From: Actinokineospora inagensis DSM 44258
Lineage (GTDB): Bacteria; Actinomycetota; Actinomycetes; Mycobacteriales; Pseudonocardiaceae
Length of the DNA stretch: 40,961 bases
Assembly: GCF_000482865.1 (NCBI RefSeq)
Contig: NZ_AXWW01000062.1
Location: 1 to 40,961, forward strand
Reading direction: 5' to 3'
The notes below the pieces were generated by a model. That model saw only the letters and a list, made by a program, of their open reading frames with translations. It was not told the origin of the DNA and did no database searches. How positions within the stretch are numbered: position 1 is the first letter of the stretch; each line of letters starts with the position of its first letter. Positions 34,370-40,961 of this stretch are shown here, piece after piece. A program made the translations under genes and the position numbers.

Positions 34370-34825
34370 GTGACCGCCGCGCCACCCGATCAGGTGATAA
34401 ATCCGGGAAAACCCTGGCTCGGGCCTGATTTCACCCGTTTGTGGCCAAGTGGCGGGGTTGACCAGCGACCCGCTGCAGATCGGCGCCACGGTGTTCGTGC
34501 AGCAGGTGCCGTGGCTGTTGTCTCGGTGGTCAGGTCGCCCTCGCCACTCGGCGTGGCCGGCGGGTGTGATCAACTTTGGGTTCGGTGTGGTGGGTTCGTC
34601 GATCCGGCAGCGGGCTGTGCCCGAGCGTCAGTGCGGACGGGTTGCGGTGTGTACATATTGTTGGTGATCGGTGGCTCGGCGGTCGGGGGGCTGGTGGGTG
34701 GGCTGGTCGCGCGGTTGTCGGGGATCACCGGGCCGTTCTGGTGTGCGGGCGTGGCCATGGTCGTGTTGACGGCGGTAGTGTGGCGCGGCTTCCGGCGGTC
34801 GGCGTTCACCGAGGCGCCTGCCTGA
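34370..34825 (+). pseudogene. Decayed MFS transporter remnant
   Basis: Pieces of a major facilitator protein occur in order but in two reading frames. One frame gives KPWLGPDFTRLW (typical MFS N-terminus). After a small deletion another frame gives GLTSDPLQIGATVFVQQVPW (TM2 region). A large stretch is missing, then SIRQRAVPERQCGRV (the late RQ-VP-LLGRV loop). After a frameshift the first frame resumes with IGGSAVGGLVGGLVARLSG and a final helix. At least one shift and two deletions are needed to explain it; only about 150 of roughly 400 codons remain. Family resemblance is from memory of MFS motifs. Confidence 0.7.
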
Positions 34826-34856
34826 CCGGGAGGGGGCTGGTCGAAGGGCGGTGGGC

Positions 34857-35480
34857 ATGCCGGTCGACGGGTACTGCGAGCGGACCGGGCCGGAGTTCTG
34901 GTCGGAGCCGGTCAACGCCTGGACCAACGTCGCGTTCCTGGTCGCCGCGTTCTTCGCCTACCGCGACGTCCGTCGGGTCGCCGCGCCGTGGTGTCTGTGG
35001 CTGTTGGTCGGGCTTCTCACCGCGATCGGGATCGGCAGTTTCGTCTTCCACACGGTCGCCACGCGGTGGGCGGTCTCGTTCGACACGGGCCCGATCATCG
35101 CCTTCATGATCACTTACGTTGTGCTGTTCCCGAAGTTGTTCCTCGGGCTGCGCTGGCGGCTGGCGTGGCTGGGCGCGCCGGTCTTCATCGCGTTCGCGGT
35201 GCTGGTGAACCTCGTGCTCGGTGGCGGGAGCTACCTGCCCGCGCTGCTCGGCATGGCCGTTCTCGCGATCATCCTGCTGGTGCGCGGCGACCACCGCCGC
35301 GCGCTGTGGTTCACCGGGATCGCCGCGCTGTTCGGCGTGTCCCTCGCGCTGCGCACGATCGACCTGGACGTGTGCGCCCGGTTCCCGCTCGGTACCCACT
35401 TCGCCTGGCACGTGCTCAACTCGGTGGTGCTGTACCTGCTCATCCGGGTTGCGGCAAAGCGGGTTGCGGCTCGGGGCTAG
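34857..35480 (+). CDS. Ceramidase-family (CREST) membrane hydrolase
   Basis: A 207-residue protein with about seven membrane helices and the motif set of the alkaline ceramidase/CREST superfamily: DGYCERTGPEFWSEPVNAW at the N-terminus, IGIGSFVFHTVATRWAVSFD with the Ser and His, and a C-terminal LDVCARFPLGTHFAWHVLN giving two more His. These residues form the zinc hydrolase site. Known members hydrolyse ceramides or related amides; the bacterial substrate is unknown. The ATG at 34857 has GAAGGG 8 bases before it; GTG 34851 is too close to that site. It ends just before the ileS leader. Confidence 0.85.
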   Translation: MPVDGYCERTGPEFWSEPVNAWTNVAFLVAAFFAYRDVRRVAAPWCLWLLVGLLTAIGIGSFVFHTVATRWAVSFDTGPIIAFMITYVVLFPKLFLGLRWRLAWLGAPVFIAFAVLVNLVLGGGSYLPALLGMAVLAIILLVRGDHRRALWFTGIAALFGVSLALRTIDLDVCARFPLGTHFAWHVLNSVVLYLLIRVAAKRVAARG

Positions 35481-35483
35481 ACT

Positions 35484-35702
35484 GGGCGTACAGGCGCTGA
35501 TCCGGCCATCACCGGGGAGCCTCCGGAAGAACGGGCGCCAGCCCCAGTAGAACCGGACGGGACCGGCCCGTCAAAGCCGGACGAACGAGTGGTCACCGGG
35601 GTCTCCCGGCGGCAAGCGGGGTGGTACCGCGGCACGCGGCGGCAGGGTCCGCCACGGGTCGTCCCCGTAGGGGTCCGACCGATCCGTACGAGGAGTACCA
35701 CC
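35484..35702 (+). promoter_or_regulatory. ileS T-box riboswitch (actinobacterial, translational type)
   Basis: The leader has a short stem I with an isoleucine specifier ATC at 35508-35510 (within CCGGCCATCACCGGGG). The T-box sequence AAGCGGGGTGGTACCGCGG lies at 35614-35632. GGTGGTAC in the T-box (35620-35627) is exactly complementary to GTACCACC at 35695-35702, which directly abuts AGGAG (35691-35695) and the ileS ATG. Uncharged tRNA-Ile is therefore expected to free the ribosome-binding site. This matches the known ultrashort ileS T-boxes of actinobacteria. TAGACT at 35478-35483 may be the -10 element. Confidence 0.9.
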
Positions 35703-38700
35703 ATGGGTTATCCCAGGGCGAACACCGGCGAGGCGACCGTGCCCGCCCAGCCGTCCTTCCCGCAGCTCGAGACCGCCGTCCTGGACTACTGGTCGGCCGA
35801 CCGCACGTTCCAGGCCTCTGTGGACGCCCGGCCCGCGGGGGACAACGGCGCCAACGAGTTCGTCTTCTACGACGGTCCGCCGTTCGCCAACGGCCTGCCG
35901 CACTACGGCCACCTGCTCACCGGCTACGTCAAGGACCTGGTGCCGCGGTACCAGACCATGCGCGGCAAGCACGTGGAGCGCCGGTTCGGTTGGGACACGC
36001 ACGGCCTGCCCGCCGAGGTCGAGGCGGAGAAGCAGCTCGGGTTCTCGTCCAAGAGCGACATCGAGGACTTCGGGATCGAGAAGTTCAACGACGCCTGCCG
36101 CACGTCCGTGCTGCGCTACACCGACCAGTGGCGCGACTACGTGACCCGGCAGGCGCGCTGGGTGGACTTCGACAACAACTACAAGACCCTCGACACCGAC
36201 TACATGGAGTCGGTGATGTGGGCGTTCAAGTCGTTGTACGACAAGGGCTTGGTGTACGAGGGCTTCCGGGTGCTCTGGTACTGCTGGCGGTGTGAGACGC
36301 CGCTGTCCAACACCGAGACGAAGATGGACGACACCTACCGCGACCGGCAGGACCCGGCGGTCACGGTGGGGCTGCGGCTCGCCGCGCCGGGCACCGATCT
36401 CGACGGCGCGCAGGCGTTGATCTGGACGACGACGCCGTGGACGTTGCCGTCCAACCTCGCGGCGGCGGTTCACCCCGACGTCGACTACGTTCTCGTTGAG
36501 GCCAACGCTGAGCGCTACCTGCTCGCGGAGGCCCGTGTCGCCTCTTACGCGCGCGAGTTGGGCGAGGATCTGCCGGTTCTGGCGCGGTACAAGGGAAGCG
36601 ACCTCGTCGGTACGCGCTACCTGCCGCCCTTCGACTTTTTCGTGGGTCGGGAAAACGCGCACCAGGTTCTCGCGGCTGACTACGTCACCACCGAAGACGG
36701 CACGGGCATCGTGCACATCGCCCCCGCGTTCGGTGAAGAGGACAAGCTTGTCACCGACGCCGCCGGGATCGAGGTTGTGGTCCCGGTCGACCCGCACGGC
36801 CGGTTCACCGCGGAGGTCCCGCCGTACGAGGGCGAGCACGTCTTCGAGGCGAACAAGCGGATCATCCGCGACCTCAAGGAAGCCGGGCTGCTGCTGCGGC
36901 ACGAGACCTACAACCACCCGTACCCGCACTGCTGGCGGTGCGACAACCCGTTGATCCAGCGAGCGCTGTCGTCGTGGTTCGTCGAAGTGTCCCGGTTCAA
37001 GGACCGGATGGTCGAGCTGAACCAGCAGATCACCTGGGTACCCGGGCACATCAGGGACGGCCAGTTCGGCAAGTGGCTGGAGAACGCGCGGGACTGGAAC
37101 ATCTCCCGGAACCGGTTCTGGGGTTCACCGATCCCGGTGTGGGTGTCCGACGACCCCGAGTACCCGCGGGTCGACGTGTACGGGTCGCTCGACGAGTTGG
37201 CCCGCGACTTCGGCGCGCGCCCGACCGACCTGCACCGCCCGGCGATCGACGAGCTGACCCGGCCGAACCCGGACGACCCGACCGGCAAGTCCACCATGCG
37301 CCGGGTGCCGGAGGTACTGGACTGCTGGTTCGAGTCGGGCGCGATGTCGTTCGCCCAGGTGCACTACCCGTTCGAGAACCGCGAGTGGTTCGAGGACCAC
37401 TACCCGGGCGACTTCATCGTCGAGTACAACGGCCAGACCCGCGGCTGGTTCTACACGATGCACGTGTTGGCGACCGCGCTGTTCGACCGGCCCGCGTTCA
37501 CCACCTGCGTCGCGCACGGCATCGTGCTCGGTGACGACGGTCAGAAGATGTCCAAGTCGCGTAAGAACTACCCGGACGTCAACGAGGTGTTCGACCGGGA
37601 CGGCTCGGACGCGATGCGCTGGTTCCTGATGTCCAGCCCGATCCTGCGCGGCGGCGACTTGGTCGTCACGGAGCGGGGCATCAGGGACGCGGTGCGCCAA
37701 GCCGTGTTGCCGCTGTGGAACTCGTACTACTTCCTGGCCCTCTACGCGAACGCGGAGGGCAAGGAAGGCAAGTGGCGCACGGATTCCACGCACGTGCTCG
37801 ACCGGTACGCGCTTGCTAAGACCCGGCAGTTGGTCGACACGGTGACCGCCGCGCTGGACAACTACGACATCTCTGGTGCGTGCCAGTTGGTGCGCGAATA
37901 CCTGGAGGTGCTCACCAACTGGTACGTGCGCCGTTCGCGCGACCGGTTCTGGTCGGGCGACACCGATGCGATCGACACGCTGCACACGGTCCTGGAGATC
38001 GTGTCCCGGCTGACCGCGCCGCTGTTGCCGCTCACCGCCGAGGTGGTGTGGCGGGGGCTGACCGGTGGCCGTTCGGTGCACCTGGCCGACTGGCCCGCTG
38101 TCGATGACCTGCCCGCCGACGACGCGTTGGTCGCGGGCATGGATCGGGTGCGGCAGGTGTGTTCGGCTGCGTTGGCGCTGCGGAAGGCGAACAAGCTGCG
38201 GGTGCGGTTGCCGCTGTCGCGTCTTCTTGTCGCCGCCGAGGACGCGTCCGTGCTGGAGCCGTTCGTTGATCTTATCCGCGATGAGGTCAATGTGAAGGCG
38301 GTCGAGCTGACCACCGACGTCGCCGCGCACGGTCACTTCGAGCTGGTCGTCAACGCGCGCGCGTGCGGGCCGCGGCTGGGTCCGGACGTGCAGAAGGTGA
38401 TCCGCGCGGTCAAGGCGGGCAAGTGGTCAACGAACGAGTCCGGCGCGATCGTGGCCGCGGGCATCGAGCTGCGCGACGGCGAGTACGAGCGGCGGCTGGT
38501 GGCCACCGACGCGGGCGCGACCGCCGAGCTGCCCGCCAGCTCCGGCCTGGTCGTGCTGGACACCGAGGTGACCGCCGAGCTGGCGGCCGAGGGCGTGGCC
38601 CGCGACCTGGTCCGGATCGTGCAGCAGGCCCGCCGGGACGCGGCGCTGGAGGTGTCCGACCGGATCGAGTTGACCGTCGACACCTCGTCAGCGCCGGAGC

Positions 38701-38840
38701 TCGACGCGGTGCTCGCCGCGCACCGGGACTTCGTGGCCGGGGAAACCCTGGCCGACGAGGTGACCACCGGTCCGGCGACCGCCGCGTCGGGCACCGTCGG
38801 CGACGGGTCGACCGTTCGCGTGGACGTCCGAAAAGTGTGA
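35703..38840 (+). CDS. ileS: Isoleucyl-tRNA synthetase
   Basis: A 1045-residue class I synthetase that charges tRNA-Ile. The HIGH-type motif is HYGH (residues 67-70, in [15 protein letters not shown]) and the KMSKS loop is at 615-619 ([12 protein letters not shown]). The editing domain contains [13 protein letters not shown]. Length and motif style match the eukaryote-like type of IleRS found in actinobacteria, which is generally less sensitive to mupirocin. The ATG at 35703 is set by AGGAG and by the T-box leader; the longer frame upstream is the riboswitch. It is regulated by uncharged tRNA-Ile. Confidence 0.97.
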   Translation: MGYPRANTGEATVPAQPSFPQLETAVLDYWSADRTFQASVDARPAGDNGANEFVFYDGPPFANGLPHYGHLLTGYVKDLVPRYQTMRGKHVERRFGWDTHGLPAEVEAEKQLGFSSKSDIEDFGIEKFNDACRTSVLRYTDQWRDYVTRQARWVDFDNNYKTLDTDYMESVMWAFKSLYDKGLVYEGFRVLWYCWRCETPLSNTETKMDDTYRDRQDPAVTVGLRLAAPGTDLDGAQALIWTTTPWTLPSNLAAAVHPDVDYVLVEANAERYLLAEARVASYARELGEDLPVLARYKGSDLVGTRYLPPFDFFVGRENAHQVLAADYVTTEDGTGIVHIAPAFGEEDKLVTDAAGIEVVVPVDPHGRFTAEVPPYEGEHVFEANKRIIRDLKEAGLLLRHETYNHPYPHCWRCDNPLIQRALSSWFVEVSRFKDRMVELNQQITWVPGHIRDGQFGKWLENARDWNISRNRFWGSPIPVWVSDDPEYPRVDVYGSLDELARDFGARPTDLHRPAIDELTRPNPDDPTGKSTMRRVPEVLDCWFESGAMSFAQVHYPFENREWFEDHYPGDFIVEYNGQTRGWFYTMHVLATALFDRPAFTTCVAHGIVLGDDGQKMSKSRKNYPDVNEVFDRDGSDAMRWFLMSSPILRGGDLVVTERGIRDAVRQAVLPLWNSYYFLALYANAEGKEGKWRTDSTHVLDRYALAKTRQLVDTVTAALDNYDISGACQLVREYLEVLTNWYVRRSRDRFWSGDTDAIDTLHTVLEIVSRLTAPLLPLTAEVVWRGLTGGRSVHLADWPAVDDLPADDALVAGMDRVRQVCSAALALRKANKLRVRLPLSRLLVAAEDASVLEPFVDLIRDEVNVKAVELTTDVAAHGHFELVVNARACGPRLGPDVQKVIRAVKAGKWSTNESGAIVAAGIELRDGEYERRLVATDAGATAELPASSGLVVLDTEVTAELAAEGVARDLVRIVQQARRDAALEVSDRIELTVDTSSAPELDAVLAAHRDFVAGETLADEVTTGPATAASGTVGDGSTVRVDVRKV

Positions 38841-38900
38841 TCCGACCAGGCCTGCCGGTTTCGCTGTTTCCCTGGTGACCGGGCGTCGTCCCCTGGCATC

Positions 38901-38939
38901 GTGTGTCCCGCCGCGTGATCCGCGCGCGGCGGGACACAC
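38901..38939. terminator. Perfect 15-bp hairpin between ileS and PBP gene
   Basis: GTGTGTCCCGCCGCG (38901-38915) pairs perfectly with 38925-38939 across a 9-base loop. No U-run follows. It probably terminates ileS, but its right edge is only 12 bases before the next start codon, so it could also act as a leader structure or operator for the PBP gene. Confidence 0.65.
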
Positions 38940-38951
38940 TGGGGGTAAGGC

Positions 38952-40568
38952 GTGTCGAACAAGTGGCGGCGCTGGGTCTTGGCGGGCGGGGCGATCATCG
39001 TGGTCGCCATCGTCGGCATCGCGGTGTTCGTGTTGTTACCGGGCGGCGGTTCGAAACCCGCCGCAGGTGACACCGGCGTCCCGCAGGACGTCGCCGCGCA
39101 GCAGACGAGCCGCACACCGGCGCAGGTGACCGAGGCGTTCCTGTCCGCGCTGTCCATGCAGCGGCCGGACAACGCGGCCCAGCTCACCGACGACCCGGCG
39201 GCGGCCGAGTCCGCATTGACTAAGGTGTTCGACACGCTGCGCCCGGAGGCCCTGGTCGCGACCGCGCTGACCGCGGACGGCCCGGCGGCCACGTTCCAGC
39301 TCACCTGGCAACTGGCGGGCGCGCAGACCTGGAAGTACACGAGTTCGCTGGCGCTGGTTCAGGCCGGTGCCGGTTGGCTGGTCCGGTGGACCCCGACCGT
39401 GGTGCACCCGAAGCTCACCCCGGGCACCCAGCTCGCGGTCGTCGGCGACTCCGGTCAGCTCATCGCGGTCACCGACCGGGACAGCAGGCCGCTGATGACG
39501 TGGCAGGGCAACACACCGCAGGCGACCGACCCGAAGTTCGCCCCCATGCTCTCCGGCGCGATGTCGCGCACGGCGACCCCGCAGAACACCGCCGGTTCCC
39601 ACCGGGTCGCGTTGGTCGACCAGTCGGGCAAGGAGATCGAGAACCTGTTCGGCGCGGTGACAGCGGCCAAGCCCCCGCTGCGCACCACCGTCAGCACAAA
39701 GGTTCAGGCGGCGGCCCAGGCGGCGGTGGACTCGGTGTCCGCACCGGCTTATCTGGTGGCGATCCAGCCGTCGACGGGCGACATCCTCGCCGTCGCCCAG
39801 AACGCGACCGCTGGTAGCGCACCGAAAGCGTTGAACGGGTTGTACCCGCCCGGGTCGACGTTCAAGGTTGTCACGGCGTCCGCGATTTTCGCTGCTGGGA
39901 AGGCGACGCCGGACACGGTGGTGCCTTGTCCGGGGTCTGAGGTCATCGGGACTCGCACGATTCGCAACGCGGACTTCGAACTCGGTGATGTGCCGCTGCA
40001 TCAAGCGTTTGCGCAGTCGTGCAACACGACATTCGCGTCGCTGGCGGCGGGGTTGCCGTTAGACGCGTTGCCGAAGGCCGCGGCGCAGTTCGGGTTCGCG
40101 GCGGACTTCGAGATCCCGGGGCTGATGACGCAGACCGGTCGGGTGGATGTGGCTAGTGGGGTGCCGCAGCAGGTGGAGAACAGTATTGGGCAGGGGACGG
40201 TGCAAGCCAGCCCGTTCGGGCTCGCGCTGATGGCGGCGACGGTGGCGAAGGGTGGGGCTGTGACGCCACAGTTGTTCTATGACGCGAAGACTGTGGTGAA
40301 GGTTGGGTATAAGGGGCCGTCTGGGGCGGCGGTTTCGTCGTTGCGGGCGATGATGCGGGAGGTGGTGACTTCGGGGCGGGGGAAGGCGTTGAATGGGTAT
40401 GGGGGTGTGGCGGGGAAGACGGGGACGGCGCAGTTCGGAGACGGGTCGACGGCGCATGGGTGGTTTGCGGGGTACCGGGGGGATGTGGCGTTCGCTGTGC
40501 TGGTCGAGAACTCGGGGACGGCGGGGGTGGCGGTGTCTGTGGCGGGGGCGTTTTTGGGTGCGGTTTGA
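38952..40568 (+). CDS. Class B penicillin-binding protein with NTF2-like (MecA-N) domain
   Basis: A 538-residue transpeptidase. A membrane anchor (residues about 8-30) is followed by an NTF2-like domain (about 50-155, TPAQVTEAFLSALSMQRPDNAAQL) as in MecA-type PBPs. The transpeptidase motifs are STFK (Ser302, GLYPPGSTFKVV), SCN (356-358) and KTG (489-491, GKTGTAQFGDG). It cross-links peptidoglycan on the outer membrane face; it resembles the mycobacterial PBP-lipoprotein but lacks an obvious lipobox Cys. The GTG at 38952 follows GGGGGTAAGG. The last ~130 codons use far more G- and T-ending codons than the rest. Confidence 0.9.
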   Translation: MSNKWRRWVLAGGAIIVVAIVGIAVFVLLPGGGSKPAAGDTGVPQDVAAQQTSRTPAQVTEAFLSALSMQRPDNAAQLTDDPAAAESALTKVFDTLRPEALVATALTADGPAATFQLTWQLAGAQTWKYTSSLALVQAGAGWLVRWTPTVVHPKLTPGTQLAVVGDSGQLIAVTDRDSRPLMTWQGNTPQATDPKFAPMLSGAMSRTATPQNTAGSHRVALVDQSGKEIENLFGAVTAAKPPLRTTVSTKVQAAAQAAVDSVSAPAYLVAIQPSTGDILAVAQNATAGSAPKALNGLYPPGSTFKVVTASAIFAAGKATPDTVVPCPGSEVIGTRTIRNADFELGDVPLHQAFAQSCNTTFASLAAGLPLDALPKAAAQFGFAADFEIPGLMTQTGRVDVASGVPQQVENSIGQGTVQASPFGLALMAATVAKGGAVTPQLFYDAKTVVKVGYKGPSGAAVSSLRAMMREVVTSGRGKALNGYGGVAGKTGTAQFGDGSTAHGWFAGYRGDVAFAVLVENSGTAGVAVSVAGAFLGAV

Positions 40569-40605
40569 GCTCTCGTTTGGGTTGTGCGTTGGGGGATCGT
40601 GGTTG

Positions 40606-40765
40606 GGTTGATCATGAGCCGGGTGGACTGTCGGTGGGTCCGTCTAGGCTTTGTATTCAGGGGCTCAAGTTCGGGTTGATCATGGTTGTCGGGTCGGCTG
40701 GGCGATCTTGTCGGTGGGCTTGGTTAGGGTGTGTATTCGGGGGCTTTGTTGTCGGTTGATCTTGG
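40606..40765. repeat. Degenerate intergenic repeats centred on TTGATCATG
   Basis: GGTTGATCATG occurs near 40606 and 40674, and GGTTGATCTTG near 40755. Each interval also contains a TTTGTATTC/GTGTATTC-GGGGCT tract, giving two imperfect units of about 68 and 79 bp. No gene is visible from 40569 to the window end. Confidence 0.45.
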
Positions 40766-40804
40766 TGTGAGGGGTCTCTGGGCCTCGGCTGCGCCTCGGG
40801 GTTC

Positions 40805-40832
40805 GGCCTGGTCGCCTTCGGCGACGCCGGCC
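40805..40832. terminator. Possible UUCG-loop hairpin terminator
   Basis: GTCGCC (40811-40816) pairs with GGCGAC (40820-40825) around a CTTCGG tetraloop. Outer GGCC/GGCC arms extend it. It lies about 240 bp after the PBP gene, between it and the palindromic repeat. Confidence 0.4.
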
Positions 40833-40856
40833 TCGGGCGCCAGATGACGCGGCTGC

Positions 40857-40961
40857 GCCCGCTGGGGTGAACTTGTTTTGTGTGGGGCCCCTACGGCAAC
40901 CGCACGGTAAGGCTAAAAGGCGGGGCCACTGGAAAGCGTGGCCTTACCCGCCAGTCAGCTT
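40857..40961. repeat. Second, inverted, window-truncated copy of the palindromic repeat
   Basis: Starting GCCCGCTGGGGTGAA, this matches the reverse complement of the element at 114-262. The central part (GGTAAGGCTAAAAGGCGGGG followed by CCACTGGAAAG and CGTGGCCTTACCCGCCAG) is nearly identical. The terminal arm carries two substitutions, and the arm next to it (AGCGGTGGCC in copy one) is replaced by unrelated bases. The window ends before the far inverted end. Confidence 0.85.

Noticed and set aside
35589..35702. N-terminal extension of IleS
   Set aside because: These bases form the T-box and anti-sequestrator; translation should begin at ATG 35703 after AGGAG.

Overview
The window is high-GC DNA whose gene content and order point to an actinobacterium, most likely a filamentous member of the Pseudonocardiales (inference from gene order and protein style). 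Evidence includes a meso-DAP-type MurE, an actinobacterial FtsZ tail, Wag31-type DivIVA, DUF3040, many GTG starts, ATGA/GTGA stop-start overlaps and an ultrashort ileS T-box. The core is a complete division and cell wall (dcw) locus.

Layout. Bases 1-330 are intergenic and carry a strongly palindromic ~149-bp repeat. Bases 339-1779 (minus strand) encode a MarR regulator and a PHP-domain phosphoesterase. Bases 1878-4414 (plus) encode an acyl-CoA oxidase-type flavoenzyme and a DUF3040 membrane protein. A 730-bp spacer follows, with 58-bp tandem repeats and DnaA-box-like sites. Bases 5145-9938 (minus) are a three-gene operon: MoxR ATPase, DUF58 protein and transglutaminase. It diverges from mraZ across a long spacer whose mraZ-proximal end carries a promoter overlapped by 10-bp-spaced MraZ boxes.

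The dcw genes run mraZ-rsmH-ftsL-ftsI-murE-murF-mraY-murD-ftsW-murG-murC-ftsQ-(DUF664/DinB)-ftsZ-pgeF-yggS-sepF-yggT-wag31 (10715-33609). They make the UDP-MurNAc-pentapeptide (MurC, MurD, MurE, MurF), attach it to lipid (MraY, MurG), polymerise and cross-link septal peptidoglycan (FtsW, FtsI, held by FtsQ and FtsL), and build and position the ring (FtsZ, SepF, Wag31). From murE to ftsQ the genes overlap by 1-4 bases, indicating one translationally coupled unit. The first part (mraZ to ftsI) is looser, with two unusual gaps holding small coupled ORFs and a hairpin before murE.

After wag31 come a terminator, a small membrane protein with a Cys-rich tail, a decayed MFS transporter, a ceramidase-family membrane protein, ileS under a T-box leader, and a second transpeptidase PBP. 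The window ends in a truncated, inverted copy of the palindromic repeat seen at its start.

The most unusual feature is the neighbouring pair FtsL (572 codons) and FtsI (928 codons). Each carries about 310-345 residues of low-complexity, predicted disordered cytoplasmic sequence: Ser/Thr/Ala then Arg/Ser-rich in FtsL, Gly/Ser/Gln/Arg repeats in FtsI. FtsL also has a Gly-Gln-Asn-rich extracytoplasmic tail. No CRISPR array, tRNA, rRNA or intact mobile element was seen.
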